A stretch of DNA of 64,000 bases from Vagococcus martis (GTDB lineage: Bacteria > Bacillota > Bacilli > Lactobacillales > Vagococcaceae), in assembly GCF_002026305.1 (NCBI RefSeq), contig NZ_MVAB01000001.1:1904001-1968000 (forward strand), in the 5' to 3' direction. Numbering within the stretch: position 1 is the first letter of the stretch; each line of letters opens with the position of its first letter. Shown in pieces: positions 10,282 to 20,162 of this stretch. The notes beneath the pieces were generated by a model. It saw nothing but the letters and a program-made list of their open reading frames with translations. It was not told where the DNA came from and ran no database searches. A program made the position numbers and the translations under genes.

Positions 10282-10908
10282 ATGAAATTAGTCGAATTAA
10301 CGGTAAGTGAATTTATTGAAACATTGGGATCAGATGCTCCCGCTCCTGGTGGAGGATCAGCAGCGGCATTATCTGCAACAATGGGAATTTCTTTAACAAA
10401 AATGGTTTGTGAATTAACAATCGGTAAAAAGAAATATGCTGAATATGAAGATGAAATTAAACTAGTGTTCGATGAAACAAAAGAACTCCAAAAGAATTTA
10501 CTTGAAGCAATAGATAAAGATACAGAAGCATTTAACGCAGTTTCAGCAGTGTTTAGTATGCCAAAAGAAACAGATGATGAAAAAGCAGCTAGACGTGCGG
10601 CTATGCAATCAGCTTTAGAAGGAGCAGCTAAATCACCACTAGAGATGATGAAATTAATGTTAGAAGCACTTGACGTAACAAAACGTGCTATTGGAAAATC
10701 AAATACTAATGCAGCAAGTGACTTAGGTGTTGCAGCACTTAGCTTAAAAGCTGGAATTCAAGGCGCATGGCTGAATGTTTTAATTAATTTATCAGGTATC
10801 AAGAATGAAGAATTTGTCGCGTCTTATCGACAAGACGGTGAAGCATTATTAGCTAAGGGTTGTTTATTAGCAGATGAAATTTATGAGGAAACATTAAAAG
10901 TCGTTTAA
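10282..10908 (+). CDS. fchA: Formimidotetrahydrofolate cyclodeaminase
   Basis: Converts 5-formimino-THF to 5,10-methenyl-THF and ammonia. At 208 residues it equals the C-terminal FTCD domain as a free-standing enzyme: SDAPAPGGGSAAALSATMG near residues 17-35, an all-helical body, and GKSNTNAASDLGVAALSLKAG near residue 140. It follows ftcD by 13 bp with AAGGAGC before the ATG, so the two are probably co-translated and act in sequence on the same folate. Confidence 0.93.
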   Translation: MKLVELTVSEFIETLGSDAPAPGGGSAAALSATMGISLTKMVCELTIGKKKYAEYEDEIKLVFDETKELQKNLLEAIDKDTEAFNAVSAVFSMPKETDDEKAARRAAMQSALEGAAKSPLEMMKLMLEALDVTKRAIGKSNTNAASDLGVAALSLKAGIQGAWLNVLINLSGIKNEEFVASYRQDGEALLAKGCLLADEIYEETLKVV

Positions 10909-10951
10909 AAAAGATGTTAATTAATTAAATGGAAGGGTTGAAGAAAAAGTT

Positions 10952-12628
10952 ATGGCACATTTATCAGATATCGAAATCGCAAATTCAGTTGAAATGAAAC
11001 CAATTAAAGAGGTAGCGGCTCCATTAGGATTAAAAGAAGAGGATTTAACACTTTATGGTAATTATAAAGCGAAATTAGATGCTCGTGAATTAACTAGGCT
11101 AGAAAATGAAAAAGACGGTAAATTAATTTTAGTAACTGCTATTACACCAACTCCAGCTGGAGAAGGAAAAACAACAACATCTGTTGGGTTAGCTGATGCC
11201 TTTACTAAATTAGGTAAAAAGGCAATGATCGCTTTACGTGAACCATCATTAGGACCAGTATTTGGTGTTAAAGGTGGAGCAGCAGGTGGTGGACACGCTC
11301 AAGTTGTCCCTATGGAAGATATTAACTTACATTTTACAGGTGACTTCCATGCGATAGGCGCAGCAAATAACTTGTTAGCTGCTTTGATTGATAACCATAT
11401 TCATCATGGTAATGCGTTAGGTATTGATAGTCGTAACATCACATGGAAACGTGTTGTTGACATGAATGACCGTCAATTGCGTCATATTGTGAATGGATTA
11501 CAAGGACGCGTCAATGGTGTTCCGAGAGAAGATGGTTATGATATTACTGTAGCATCAGAAATTATGGCTGTGTTATGTTTATCAAATGATATTGATGACT
11601 TAAAAGAAAAACTTAAAAACATGGTAGTAGCATATAATTTTGAAGGAAAACCAGTTACTGCTGGCGATTTGAAAGCAGAAGGTGCAATGGCAGCTTTACT
11701 TAAAGATGCGATTCATCCAAACTTAGTTCAAACATTAGAACACACACCAGCCATTATTCATGGTGGACCATTTGCCAATATTGCACATGGATGTAACAGT
11801 ATTATCGCAACAAAAATGGCGATGAAATACGCAGATTATGCGATTACAGAAGCTGGCTTTGGAGCAGACTTAGGTGCTGAAAAATTCATCGATATTAAAT
11901 GTCGTTTAGGAAATATCAAACCTGATGCTGTTGTATTAGTAGCAACAATTCGTGCACTAAAAATGCATGGTGGCATTCCTAAGAAAAAATTAGAACCAGA
12001 AAACGTAGAAGCCGTTGTTAAAGGATTAACTAACTTAGACAAACATATTGAAAACATTCAAGACGTTTATGGTTTACCTGTTGTTGTAGCAATCAACAAA
12101 TTTCCATTAGATACAGATGCTGAAATCGAAGCAGTTGAAAAAGCATGTAAAGAGCGTGGCGTAGAAGTTGTTTTATCTGACGTTTGGGCTAATGGTGGCG
12201 AAGGTGGTATTGAGTTAGCTGAAAAAGTCATGGAATTAGCAGAACAAGATAATAGTTTCAGCTACGTATATGACTTAGAAGATTCAATAGAAGAAAAATT
12301 AACTAAGATTGTACAAAAAGTTTATGGCGGTAAAGGAATTGAATTAACTGGACCTGCTAAAAAACAATTGAAACAATTAGAAGAATTGGGTTACGATAAG
12401 TTGCCTATCTGTATGGCGAAAACGCAATACTCATTCTCTGATGATGCGACACTTGTTGGTGCACCAAAAGACTTTACGATTACGATTAAAAATCTCAAAG
12501 TATCTGCTGGAGCAGGTTTTATCGTAGCGTTAACTGGTGCAGTTATGACAATGCCAGGACTACCAAAATCACCTGCATCTGAAAGAATTGATATCGATGA
12601 AGAAGGTAACATTACTGGATTGTTCTAA
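10952..12628 (+). CDS. fhs: Formate-tetrahydrofolate ligase
   Basis: Interconverts formate, ATP and THF with 10-formyl-THF. The 558-residue length is typical, and the P-loop-like [15 protein letters not shown] spans about residues 65-79. In this operon it stands directly after the enzymes that load the histidine-derived carbon onto folate. After cyclohydrolase action it could run in reverse to release formate and make ATP, or store the unit as 10-formyl-THF for the purine pathway also encoded in this window. That direction is inference; similar fhs copies occur in streptococcal hut clusters. A GGAAGG ribosome site precedes the ATG. Confidence 0.95.
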   Translation: MAHLSDIEIANSVEMKPIKEVAAPLGLKEEDLTLYGNYKAKLDARELTRLENEKDGKLILVTAITPTPAGEGKTTTSVGLADAFTKLGKKAMIALREPSLGPVFGVKGGAAGGGHAQVVPMEDINLHFTGDFHAIGAANNLLAALIDNHIHHGNALGIDSRNITWKRVVDMNDRQLRHIVNGLQGRVNGVPREDGYDITVASEIMAVLCLSNDIDDLKEKLKNMVVAYNFEGKPVTAGDLKAEGAMAALLKDAIHPNLVQTLEHTPAIIHGGPFANIAHGCNSIIATKMAMKYADYAITEAGFGADLGAEKFIDIKCRLGNIKPDAVVLVATIRALKMHGGIPKKKLEPENVEAVVKGLTNLDKHIENIQDVYGLPVVVAINKFPLDTDAEIEAVEKACKERGVEVVLSDVWANGGEGGIELAEKVMELAEQDNSFSYVYDLEDSIEEKLTKIVQKVYGGKGIELTGPAKKQLKQLEELGYDKLPICMAKTQYSFSDDATLVGAPKDFTITIKNLKVSAGAGFIVALTGAVMTMPGLPKSPASERIDIDEEGNITGLF

Positions 12629-12645
12629 AAGGTAGAGGAAAAAAT

Positions 12646-13257
12646 ATGTCGTATCATTTATTTAAACAGAATGATCATCAAACATCTCGTTGGAGTGGGG
12701 GAGAAACGACCCAAGTGTTTCTCTACCCACCAACGGGTAAGTATGAGCCTGGAAAATTTGACTACCGCATTTCTACGGCTTCAGTAGAAATCGAAGAAAG
12801 TACATTTTCAGCGTTACCTGGCTATAAGCGTTTGTTGATGTCATTGAATCATCCATTAGAACTAACACATGAATCAGAATCGTTTACTGTTAATAAAAAA
12901 ATGAAACCGTTTGAAGTTGATGCGTTTGATGGAGCAGATAAAACAAAAAGTGTAGGGAAATGTCAAGACTTTAACGTTATCTTTAAACCAACCTACACTA
13001 GTGAAATGTCTGCTGTTTCAACTATTCGTGATAGACAATTATTACCTTGTGTTCGATACTTTTACTATATGTTAGTTGATGGAGTCATGACGTATATAGA
13101 CCAAGAAGAAAAACATGTTGCCAAGTTGGAAGCCGGAGATTGTGTCATGGTAGAAGAGGGTCGTACGATTTCGATGATTAGTATAGAATCTCATCAACCA
13201 CAACAATCACCAGCAGTTGTCGAAGTTGTTGTTTGGAAAAATGAAAAGTCGCTCTAA
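12646..13257 (+). CDS. hutD: HutD/Ves-family cupin protein
   Basis: A 203-residue HutD-family protein with the typical opening SRWSGGETTQVFLYPP, then FDYRISTASVEIEESTFSALPGYKR split over residues 38-62. The fold is a double cupin. HutD proteins are repeatedly encoded with histidine-utilisation genes, and a role as governor of hut induction through urocanate binding has been proposed in Pseudomonas; no enzyme activity is established. The gene is 17 bp downstream of fhs with AGGTAGAGG before the ATG, so it is part of the operon. Confidence 0.85.
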   Translation: MSYHLFKQNDHQTSRWSGGETTQVFLYPPTGKYEPGKFDYRISTASVEIEESTFSALPGYKRLLMSLNHPLELTHESESFTVNKKMKPFEVDAFDGADKTKSVGKCQDFNVIFKPTYTSEMSAVSTIRDRQLLPCVRYFYYMLVDGVMTYIDQEEKHVAKLEAGDCVMVEEGRTISMISIESHQPQQSPAVVEVVVWKNEKSL

Positions 13258-13262
13258 TAAAA

Positions 13263-13343
13263 ATAATTTGGATAGGAAGCATTTTTATATATTAAAAATG
13301 AACAAATTATGTTAACGATCAGATGATCGGAAAGGGGCCCCTT
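13263..13343 (+). other. Nested palindromes and self-complementary ribosome site before the permease
   Basis: ATAATTTG at 13263-13270 pairs with CAAATTAT at 13303-13310, enclosing a second perfect 8-bp repeat (CATTTTTA 13280-13287, TAAAAATG 13293-13300). Then CGATCAGATGATCG (13316-13329) and the perfect 12-bp palindrome AAGGGGCCCCTT (13332-13343), which includes the Shine-Dalgarno sequence and touches the ATG at 13344. The density of symmetry suggests RNA processing or translational control of the permease. Confidence 0.5.
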
Positions 13344-14699
13344 ATGATTACCGAAACAAAAACACCGGTTGATGAGATTAAATTAACCGAAATAGACTCA
13401 GAAAGTTCAAAATTTAGTTTAGGTGGTGCAACGCTTTACGGTATTAATGCAGTAGTTGGTTCAGGTATTTTCTTATTACCACAAACAATTTATCGAGATT
13501 TAGGACCAGCTTCTCTATTAGCCATGGTATTTGATGCGGTGTTGGTGTTACTTTTGGCAGTATGTTTTGCTGAAGTAGCGTGTTATTTTGACAAAAATGG
13601 TGGTGCGTTCCAATATTCTAAATCAGCTTTTGGTGATTTAGTTGGATTTATCGTTGGACTATTAGGTTGGTTTGTAACGATTATCGCTTGGTCAGCAATG
13701 GCAGCAGGATTTGCCAAATTATTAATTGTTACAATACCTGCATTAGAAGGGCATAATAAAGCGATTAGTGTTATTTTAGTGATATTATTATCTATTATTA
13801 ATAGTACCGGACTTAAAACATCCAAAATTTTTACCATAAGTATCACAATCGCAAAATTGATTCCGATTATTGCGTTTACCTTTATGAGTATTTTCTTTAT
13901 TAAAAATGGTTTTGACGCTGGTAACTTTACACCATTCCTACAACTAAAAGAAGGTATGACGTTATCTAAAGCGATGGCTGGAACATCAATGACAGTATTC
14001 TATGCGTTTATTGGATTTGAAGCTTTACCAGTTGTAGCTGGTGAGATGAGAAATGCGAAGAAAAATGTTCCAAAAGCAATTATTGGCTCAATTAGTATCG
14101 TATCAATTCTTTACTTCATGATTATCGCTGGAACCATTGCGATGCTTGGAGTGGGGATTTTAGAAACAAATGCTCCTGTACAAGATGCCTTTGCTATGAT
14201 GATAGGACCTGCTGGTAGATGGATTATTTCCATCGGTGCACTTATTTCAATTCTTGGATTAAACGTTGGGGATTCAATGATGATTCCACGTTATGGTGCA
14301 AGTATTTCTGATGAAGGTTTACTACCAAAAATCGTTTCTAAGAAAAATAAAAAAGACGCACCTTATGTAGCGATTATCATCTCTTGTGTATTAACTTGCT
14401 TATTATTATTAAGTGGAAGTTTCGAACAATTAGCAGAATTAAGTGTGGTATTTAGATTTATTCAATATATTCCAACAGCAATCGCCGTTATTTTCTTACG
14501 TAAGAAAAATCCTGGTGTTGAAACTGCCTTTAGATTACCATTTGGTCCAGTGATTCCAATACTTGCTGTAGTAGTTAGTGTGTGGATGCTTGCAATGGGT
14601 GCCAATAGTAAGAGTTTAATTGCTGGAGGTATTGGTATCATCATCGCCGCAATTTTCTATTTTGTATTGAATGGTAAAAACGCTAGTAAAGTGAAATAA
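13344..14699 (+). CDS. APC-family amino acid permease, probable histidine transporter
   Basis: An integral membrane protein of 451 residues with about 12 hydrophobic spans. The APC signature SLGGATLYGINAVVGSGIFLLP is visible in the first span (about residues 22-43; the substrate-backbone-binding GSGIF lies inside) and FYAFIGFEALPVVAGEMRN in span 6. The start at ATG 13344 follows an AAAGGGG ribosome site; an upstream in-frame ATG at 13323 lacks one. Its place between hutD and hutH makes histidine the likely substrate, perhaps by proton symport, but APC sequence alone does not fix specificity. Histidine/histamine or urocanate exchange are alternatives. Confidence 0.88.
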   Translation: MITETKTPVDEIKLTEIDSESSKFSLGGATLYGINAVVGSGIFLLPQTIYRDLGPASLLAMVFDAVLVLLLAVCFAEVACYFDKNGGAFQYSKSAFGDLVGFIVGLLGWFVTIIAWSAMAAGFAKLLIVTIPALEGHNKAISVILVILLSIINSTGLKTSKIFTISITIAKLIPIIAFTFMSIFFIKNGFDAGNFTPFLQLKEGMTLSKAMAGTSMTVFYAFIGFEALPVVAGEMRNAKKNVPKAIIGSISIVSILYFMIIAGTIAMLGVGILETNAPVQDAFAMMIGPAGRWIISIGALISILGLNVGDSMMIPRYGASISDEGLLPKIVSKKNKKDAPYVAIIISCVLTCLLLLSGSFEQLAELSVVFRFIQYIPTAIAVIFLRKKNPGVETAFRLPFGPVIPILAVVVSVWMLAMGANSKSLIAGGIGIIIAAIFYFVLNGKNASKVK

Positions 14700-14767
14700 A
14701 GGGTTAAAGAGTATTAAATGAGTGAAGTGAGTTATTAAGTTGAAAATGAGTTTAGGAGGAAGTAATA

Positions 14768-16321
14768 ATGACTGAAGTAATTACATTAACAGGTAATGAT
14801 TTAACATTGGAACAAGTGGTAGAGGTAGCAAGAAAAGGTGCAACAATTACGTTATCACAAGAAGCAATCGAGGCAGTGAATGCTTCAAGAAAAATTATTG
14901 ATGATATTGTCGAAAGTAAAAAAGTAACTTATGGTGTAAATACTGGATTTGGTTCCCTTGTTAAAGTAAGTATTCCACAAGAAGAAACTAGACAATTACA
15001 AGAAAACTTAATTCGTACTCATTCAAGTGGATTTGGTGATCCTTTAGGAGAAGACGAAGTACGTGCTATTATGTTAATCCGTATCAACTCTTTATTAAAA
15101 GGTTATTCAGGTATCCGCTTAAGCACTATTGAAACATTGATGGCAATGCTAAACAAAGGTGTCGTGCCACATATCCCTGAAAAAGGATCATTAGGGGCTT
15201 CAGGAGATTTAGCACCATTATCACATATGGTGTTACCAATGTTAGGATTAGGACGTGCTTATTACAATGGCGAATTGCTTGAAGGTAAAGAAGCAATGGC
15301 TCGTGCTGGTGTTGAAGTGATTCACTTAGAAGCAAAAGAAGGTTTGGCTTTAATTAACGGTACAACTGTTTTAACAGCAATCGGAGCATTAGCAACACAT
15401 GATTCAATCGAGTTATTAAAACTTTCAGACATTGCCGGAGCATTATCATTAGAAGTACACAATGGTATTGTAAATGCCTTTGATGAAGAATTACATATTA
15501 TTCGTCCTCAAAGTGGACAACTTGCAACAGCGAAAAATATTCGTCACATGTTAGAAGGAAGTACCTTAACAACGCAAGCAACAGCTGAACGTGTACAAGA
15601 TCCTTACACATTACGTTGTATGCCTCAAATTCATGGTGCAAGTAAAGATACTGTGGCTTACGTGAAGAAAAAAGTGGAAATCGAAATTAACTCTGTAACA
15701 GATAATCCAATTATCACTCGTAGTGGAGATGTTATTTCAGGAGGTAACTTCCACGGTGAACCAATGGCACAACCATTTGACTATTTAGGAATTGGTTCTG
15801 CTGAAATTGGTAACGTGTCTGAACGTCGTGTGGAACGTTTGGTAAATACTAACTTAAGTGGTTTGCCTTCATTCTTAGTGAAACATCCAGGTGTTAACTC
15901 AGGATTTATGATCACACAATATGCTGCAGCATCATTAGCATCAGAAAACAAAATCTTATCACATCCAGCAAGTGTGGACTCAATTACATCTTGTGAAAAC
16001 CAAGAAGACTTTGTCAGTATGGGAACAACAGCAGCTAGAACTGCTAGAGATATTACGAAAAACTCTCGTCGTATCGTCGCAACTGAAATGATGGCAGCGT
16101 GTCAAGCTATTGACTTCATTAAAGACCGTGGTGTATTAGGTAAAGGAACTCAAGTAGCGTATGATGTCTTTAGAAAATATGTGAAATTTATTGATTTAGA
16201 TAAAGACATTGAAATGTATGATGAATTAGAAAAAGCAACAGATGTATTAATCAATGGTGAATTATTAAAAGCTGTTGAAGAAGTTGTAGACTTAGATATC
16301 GAATTTGATTTTGGAAAATAA
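14768..16321 (+). CDS. hutH: Histidine ammonia-lyase
   Basis: Deaminates L-histidine to trans-urocanate, the first step of degradation. The Ala144-Ser145-Gly146 triad in GSLGASGDLAPL cyclises to the MIO electrophile. The YGVNTGFG loop (55-62) and the SVTDNPI segment near residue 310 are also conserved. 517 residues is standard. AGGAGG precedes the ATG. It is the last gene of the operon and is followed by a perfect 11-bp hairpin. Urocanate then goes to HutU, encoded 4 kb further on in a separate transcript. Confidence 0.97.
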   Translation: MTEVITLTGNDLTLEQVVEVARKGATITLSQEAIEAVNASRKIIDDIVESKKVTYGVNTGFGSLVKVSIPQEETRQLQENLIRTHSSGFGDPLGEDEVRAIMLIRINSLLKGYSGIRLSTIETLMAMLNKGVVPHIPEKGSLGASGDLAPLSHMVLPMLGLGRAYYNGELLEGKEAMARAGVEVIHLEAKEGLALINGTTVLTAIGALATHDSIELLKLSDIAGALSLEVHNGIVNAFDEELHIIRPQSGQLATAKNIRHMLEGSTLTTQATAERVQDPYTLRCMPQIHGASKDTVAYVKKKVEIEINSVTDNPIITRSGDVISGGNFHGEPMAQPFDYLGIGSAEIGNVSERRVERLVNTNLSGLPSFLVKHPGVNSGFMITQYAAASLASENKILSHPASVDSITSCENQEDFVSMGTTAARTARDITKNSRRIVATEMMAACQAIDFIKDRGVLGKGTQVAYDVFRKYVKFIDLDKDIEMYDELEKATDVLINGELLKAVEEVVDLDIEFDFGK

Positions 16322-16335
16322 ATAAACCACTTATT

Positions 16336-16369
16336 AAGCTCTGAATTGATTAAGATTCAGAGCTTTATT
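16336..16369 (+). terminator. Terminator of the hut operon after hutH
   Basis: AAGCTCTGAAT pairs perfectly with ATTCAGAGCTT (11 bp, 8-nt loop), followed by TATTT. The T-run is short, so some read-through into hisS is possible. Confidence 0.75.
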
Positions 16370-16391
16370 TGTAAATAAGTCGTGATAACTA

Positions 16392-16420
16392 TTGAGTATC
16401 GAATCAATATTATGTAGTAT
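16392..16420 (+). promoter_or_regulatory. Promoter of hisS
   Basis: TTGAGT at 16392-16397 and TAGTAT at 16415-16420 with a 17-bp spacer. The transcript would begin about 16427, leaving a leader of only about 20 nt. There is therefore no room for a T-box. Confidence 0.65.
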
Positions 16421-16445
16421 GAATATAACGAGAAAAGGATGGTGT

Positions 16446-17750
16446 ATGACGATGAAATATCAGAAACCAAAAGGAACAAACGATATTTTACCAGGTGAAT
16501 CAGAAAAATGGCAGTTTGTAGAATCAACTGCACGTGACGTATTAAAAAAATATGACTTTCATGAAGTCAGAACGCCAATGTTTGAACATATTGAAGTTAT
16601 TACACGAGGTGTTGGTGAGTCAACAGATATCGTGACAAAAGAGATGTATGATTTTAAAGACAAAGGTGATCGCCATATTACGCTTAGACCTGAAGGAACT
16701 GCTCCATTAGTTCGTTCATACGTTGAGCATAAATTATTCGGACCGGAACATCAAAATCCGTTTAAAGCTTTTTATATTGGCCCAATGTTTCGCTATGAAC
16801 GCCCTCAAGCAGGACGTTTACGTCAATTTAACCAAATGGGGATTGAAGTATTAGGTAGTAGTAATCCAGCAACAGATGTTGAAGGGATTTTAGTCGCACT
16901 AGATTTCTTTAAACGTTTAGGCGTGACACATACTCAATTAGTGATTAACTCACTTGGAACAAGAGAAAATCGTATGGTTTATCGCCAAGCATTAATTGAT
17001 TATTTAGAGCCTTTAAGCGACCAATTAAGTGATGACTCAAAACGTCGTTTACATACTAACCCACTTAGAGTATTAGATAGTAAAGATAAAAAAGATAAAG
17101 AAATTGTCGAAAATGCACCGTCAATTTTAGATTATCTAGATGAAGAGTCAAATGCTTTCTTTACTGAAGTGAAATCATTACTTGATGCAATGGGTGTGGA
17201 ATATGTAGTCGATCATAGAATGGTTCGTGGTCTTGACTACTACAACCACACAGTATTTGAAATTATGAGTAATGCTCCAGGATTTAATGGTGCGATTACC
17301 ACAATTTGTGCTGGTGGACGATATGATGGATTGGTTTCAGAATTTAATGGACCAGATAGTCATGATTCAGGATTTGGGTTTGGTATGGGAATTGAACGTG
17401 TCCTAATCACAATGGACGCTGAAGGAGTGGAAATTCCTGCAGCAAACAACGTGGATGTATATGTTGTTGGTCTAGGTGAAGAGACAAATTGTGAAAGTTT
17501 AAAATTAGCTCAAGCAGTAAGACAAGCAGGATTTGTTTGTGAACGTGATTTCCTAAATCGTAAAGCAAAAGCTCAGTTCAAGTCTGCAGATAAATTAAAT
17601 GCTAAACTTGTTTTGATTATTGGTGAATCAGAATTAGCAGAAAAAATTGTTCGTATAAAAAATATGGTGACAGGTGAAGAGACAACCGTTTCATTAGATG
17701 ATGTTTATACATCCTTTAGCAATGTTTACAACAACATTATAGGAGCGTAA
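16446..17750 (+). CDS. hisS: Histidyl-tRNA synthetase
   Basis: Class II synthetase charging tRNA-His. All marks are present in 434 residues: [10 protein letters not shown] (motif 1 entry), [15 protein letters not shown], the motif 2 loop [17 protein letters not shown], histidine box [14 protein letters not shown], box [10 protein letters not shown], motif 3 [12 protein letters not shown], and a C-terminal anticodon-binding domain. ATG 16446 has AAAAGGA at 6 bases; ATG 16452 is an alternative. In most Firmicutes hisS is followed by aspS and often preceded by a T-box; here it has neither and sits among hut genes with a YitT gene downstream. It could be the only copy relocated, or a second hisS. 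Confidence 0.94.
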   Translation: MTMKYQKPKGTNDILPGESEKWQFVESTARDVLKKYDFHEVRTPMFEHIEVITRGVGESTDIVTKEMYDFKDKGDRHITLRPEGTAPLVRSYVEHKLFGPEHQNPFKAFYIGPMFRYERPQAGRLRQFNQMGIEVLGSSNPATDVEGILVALDFFKRLGVTHTQLVINSLGTRENRMVYRQALIDYLEPLSDQLSDDSKRRLHTNPLRVLDSKDKKDKEIVENAPSILDYLDEESNAFFTEVKSLLDAMGVEYVVDHRMVRGLDYYNHTVFEIMSNAPGFNGAITTICAGGRYDGLVSEFNGPDSHDSGFGFGMGIERVLITMDAEGVEIPAANNVDVYVVGLGEETNCESLKLAQAVRQAGFVCERDFLNRKAKAQFKSADKLNAKLVLIIGESELAEKIVRIKNMVTGEETTVSLDDVYTSFSNVYNNIIGA

Positions 17751-17774
17751 ACGTATCTTTGGAGGAGACTTATC

Positions 17775-18653
17775 ATGAAACGATTTAGCAAGGACTCTAG
17801 TACCATTGCTGATTATACTCGTAAATTAACGGTTATATTTTTATACGCGTTATTATACGCAATTGCTTTGAACATGTTTTGGCATCCAGCTTCAATCTAT
17901 ACTGGTGGAATCACAGGTTTTTCTCAAATAGTAAACACTGTTTTTGAAAAATGGTTTGGCGTGAGTTTGTCGATATCAGTCATTTATTATTTGATGAATC
18001 TACCCTTTTTAATTTACGGTTGGAGAAAGATGAATAAAGAAATTGTCATTTTTACTTTAATAAGTGTGACAGCCGCATCCCTTGCAATTAGCATTGTACC
18101 TGAAATTGTACTAACTAAAGACCCAATTATCTGTGCACTGTTTGGTGGGGCCATTGGAGGGAGTTCTCTAGGTTTAGCTTTAAAAAATGGTATTGCTACA
18201 GGTGGGCTTGATATTGGGATTATTGTGATTCGACGCAAGACAGGGCGTAGTATCGGCTCAATTTCGATGGTAATCAACGGGATTATTGTAATAGCAGCAG
18301 GCTATCTATTTGGTTTTCCGTATGCTTTTTATAGTTTGCTATCAATTATTGTGAGTGGAAAAGTGACTGACTTTATTTTTACTAAACAACAAAAAATGCA
18401 AGCTTTAATCATTACTAGACAGCCTGAAAAAGTGATCGCCGAACTTAAGGTGCGATTACTTCGAGGTGTGACGATTTTAAATGAAGCAGAAGGAGCGTAT
18501 GATCACCGTGAAAAAGTGGTTCTTTTGACGGTTATTACACGTTATGAAATGCCATTATTGGAAGAAGCAATCAAAGAAGCGGATAATGAGGCCTTTGTTA
18601 GTATCTCAGAAAATGTCCACACAATTGGAAAATTTGATGATTTTGAATTTTAA
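17775..18653 (+). CDS. YitT-family membrane protein
   Basis: A 292-residue protein with five or six hydrophobic spans in the first 200 residues (YitT/DUF161) and a soluble C-terminal DUF2179 domain (about 205-285, MQALIITRQPEKVIAEL to the end). Conserved glycine-rich segments NMFWHPASIYTGGITGFSQ and GIATGGLDIG are present. The function of the family is unknown; transport has been proposed. GGAGG lies before the ATG, 24 bp after hisS, so both are on one transcript ended by a strong hairpin. Confidence 0.88.
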   Translation: MKRFSKDSSTIADYTRKLTVIFLYALLYAIALNMFWHPASIYTGGITGFSQIVNTVFEKWFGVSLSISVIYYLMNLPFLIYGWRKMNKEIVIFTLISVTAASLAISIVPEIVLTKDPIICALFGGAIGGSSLGLALKNGIATGGLDIGIIVIRRKTGRSIGSISMVINGIIVIAAGYLFGFPYAFYSLLSIIVSGKVTDFIFTKQQKMQALIITRQPEKVIAELKVRLLRGVTILNEAEGAYDHREKVVLLTVITRYEMPLLEEAIKEADNEAFVSISENVHTIGKFDDFEF

Positions 18654-18661
18654 ATCAATAG

Positions 18662-18695
18662 AAAAGCCACTTAGCGATTTGCTAGGTGGCTTTTT
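18662..18695. terminator. Bidirectional terminator between yitT-like gene and hutI
   Basis: AAAAGCCACTTAGC pairs with GCTAGGTGGCTTTT around a GATTT loop, with a T-run on the plus strand and an A-run upstream serving the minus strand. Confidence 0.85.
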
Positions 18696-18731
18696 ATAAA
18701 CTCATTTTCACATGACAGGTAAAAATAAGAC

Positions 18732-19997
18732 TTACACAAGTTGACGATTTTTTGAAACCAATTCTCCATTTTTATAAACGTCTTCGACTAAGTTTGTTGC
18801 AAAGAAATACAATGGATAATCAATGTTTGGTGCATCAAATACGGCAATATCAGCACGTTTTCCTTCTGTGAAACTTCCGATTGATTCTCCTAAACCAACT
18901 GAATAAGCAGCATTGATTGTCACAGCATTAAATACTTGGATTGGTGTTAAATGCATTTTGAAACAACCAAGTTGCATAATAAATTGGATATTAGCGGTTG
19001 GGCAGCTTCCAGGGTTTGAGTCAGTAGACAATGTAATGGCCATTCCAGCATCTAACATTTTTTTAGCTGGAGCATAAGTATCAGCCATTAAACTGAACGT
19101 TGTTCCTGGTAATAAGTTACCAATAACACCTGCTTCACTCATTTTTTTGATTCCTTCATCAGTAGCAGCCATTAAATGTTCTGCACTAACTGTTTCAAGT
19201 TCTGCAGCCACATCAACTCCACCGATTGAGTCGATTTCATCAGCATGAATACGTAATTTGAAGTCTAAGTCTTTTGCTGCTTGAAGTAAGCGACGAGATT
19301 GCTCTGCTGTAAATACACCAGTTTCACAGAATATATCACAGAAGTCTGCTAATTTTTCTTCTTTTACTTTTGGAAGCATTTCAGTGATGATTTGATCGAT
19401 AAAGGCATCCCCATCTCCATTAAATTCTTCCGGAATGGCATGAGCTGCCATAAATGTTGACACTAAATCAATTGGATGAGTATGATTTAATTCTTTTACC
19501 ACATTCATTTGTCTTTTTTCTGTTTCCCAATCAAGACCATAGCCACTTTTGGCTTCAACTGTTGTTACACCGTGAATTAACATCTCATCTAATAAATGAC
19601 TTGATTTATCGTAAAGTGTGTCAAAAGAAGCACTCTTTGTTGAGCGTACGGTACTTAAAATACCGCCACCTTCTTTTAAGATATCTAGGTAAGAGATACC
19701 ATTTAATTTTTTGGCAAATTCATTTTCACGACTGCCACCATATACTAAGTGAGTATGGCAATCAATCAATCCTGGTGTTGCAAGTTTTCCTGTATAATCA
19801 TGGATTTTAGTATGATCACCAATTAGTGACTCATCAGGTTGTCCACTACCTATTTTGAGGATTTTACCATTTTTAATCGCGATATAGCCATCTTCAATAA
19901 TGGTTGCCTCAGACATTTCGCTTCCTTTTAAAGCGCGTTGTTTATCTATCGGTGAAAAAATTTGACTAAAATGTACTAATATTTTATCTGCTTGCAT
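18732..19997 (-). CDS. hutI: Imidazolonepropionase
   Basis: Hydrolyses 4-imidazolone-5-propionate to N-formimino-L-glutamate, the third step of histidine breakdown. It is an amidohydrolase-superfamily enzyme with the metal-binding [16 protein letters not shown] near residue 75, HADEID in the middle and [11 protein letters not shown] towards the end. The start is ATG 19997 ([10 protein letters not shown]), behind AAGGAGGA at good spacing; upstream in-frame codons would precede that ribosome site. Length is 421 residues. It is transcribed away from hutU and converges on the YitT gene, so it is a separate transcript although it acts directly after HutU. Confidence 0.96.
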   Translation of the reverse strand: MQADKILVHFSQIFSPIDKQRALKGSEMSEATIIEDGYIAIKNGKILKIGSGQPDESLIGDHTKIHDYTGKLATPGLIDCHTHLVYGGSRENEFAKKLNGISYLDILKEGGGILSTVRSTKSASFDTLYDKSSHLLDEMLIHGVTTVEAKSGYGLDWETEKRQMNVVKELNHTHPIDLVSTFMAAHAIPEEFNGDGDAFIDQIITEMLPKVKEEKLADFCDIFCETGVFTAEQSRRLLQAAKDLDFKLRIHADEIDSIGGVDVAAELETVSAEHLMAATDEGIKKMSEAGVIGNLLPGTTFSLMADTYAPAKKMLDAGMAITLSTDSNPGSCPTANIQFIMQLGCFKMHLTPIQVFNAVTINAAYSVGLGESIGSFTEGKRADIAVFDAPNIDYPLYFFATNLVEDVYKNGELVSKNRQLV

Positions 19998-20132
19998 GAA
20001 AAAGTTCCTCCTTTTTATTTCTATACTAATTATAACCATTTAATGAATATAATGTAGTCTTGTATCATCTAAAAAGGGTCAAAAAAATTTTTTTAGAAAA
20101 AAAAGAGAAAAAAAGAGACTTTTTGCTGTGAA

Positions 20133-20162
20133 TTGACCCATAATAGACTATGGGAGGATAAA
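20133..20162 (+). promoter_or_regulatory. Candidate hutU promoter with internal palindrome
   Basis: TTGACC (20133-20138) and GATAAA (20157-20162) are 18 bp apart. The spacer holds the inverted repeat CCCATA-N6-TATGGG (20137-20154), a reasonable repressor or activator site. A mirror copy of TTGACCC occurs as GGGTCAA at 20076-20082. The -10 is weak, compatible with an activated promoter. Confidence 0.5.

Noticed and set aside
16322-16445. T-box riboswitch in front of hisS
   Set aside because: The promoter at 16392-16420 leaves about 20 nt of leader, and the only stem present is the hutH terminator.
19454-19810. 118-codon plus-strand frame inside hutI
   Set aside because: Antisense shadow of a clear hutI gene without ribosome site or family resemblance.
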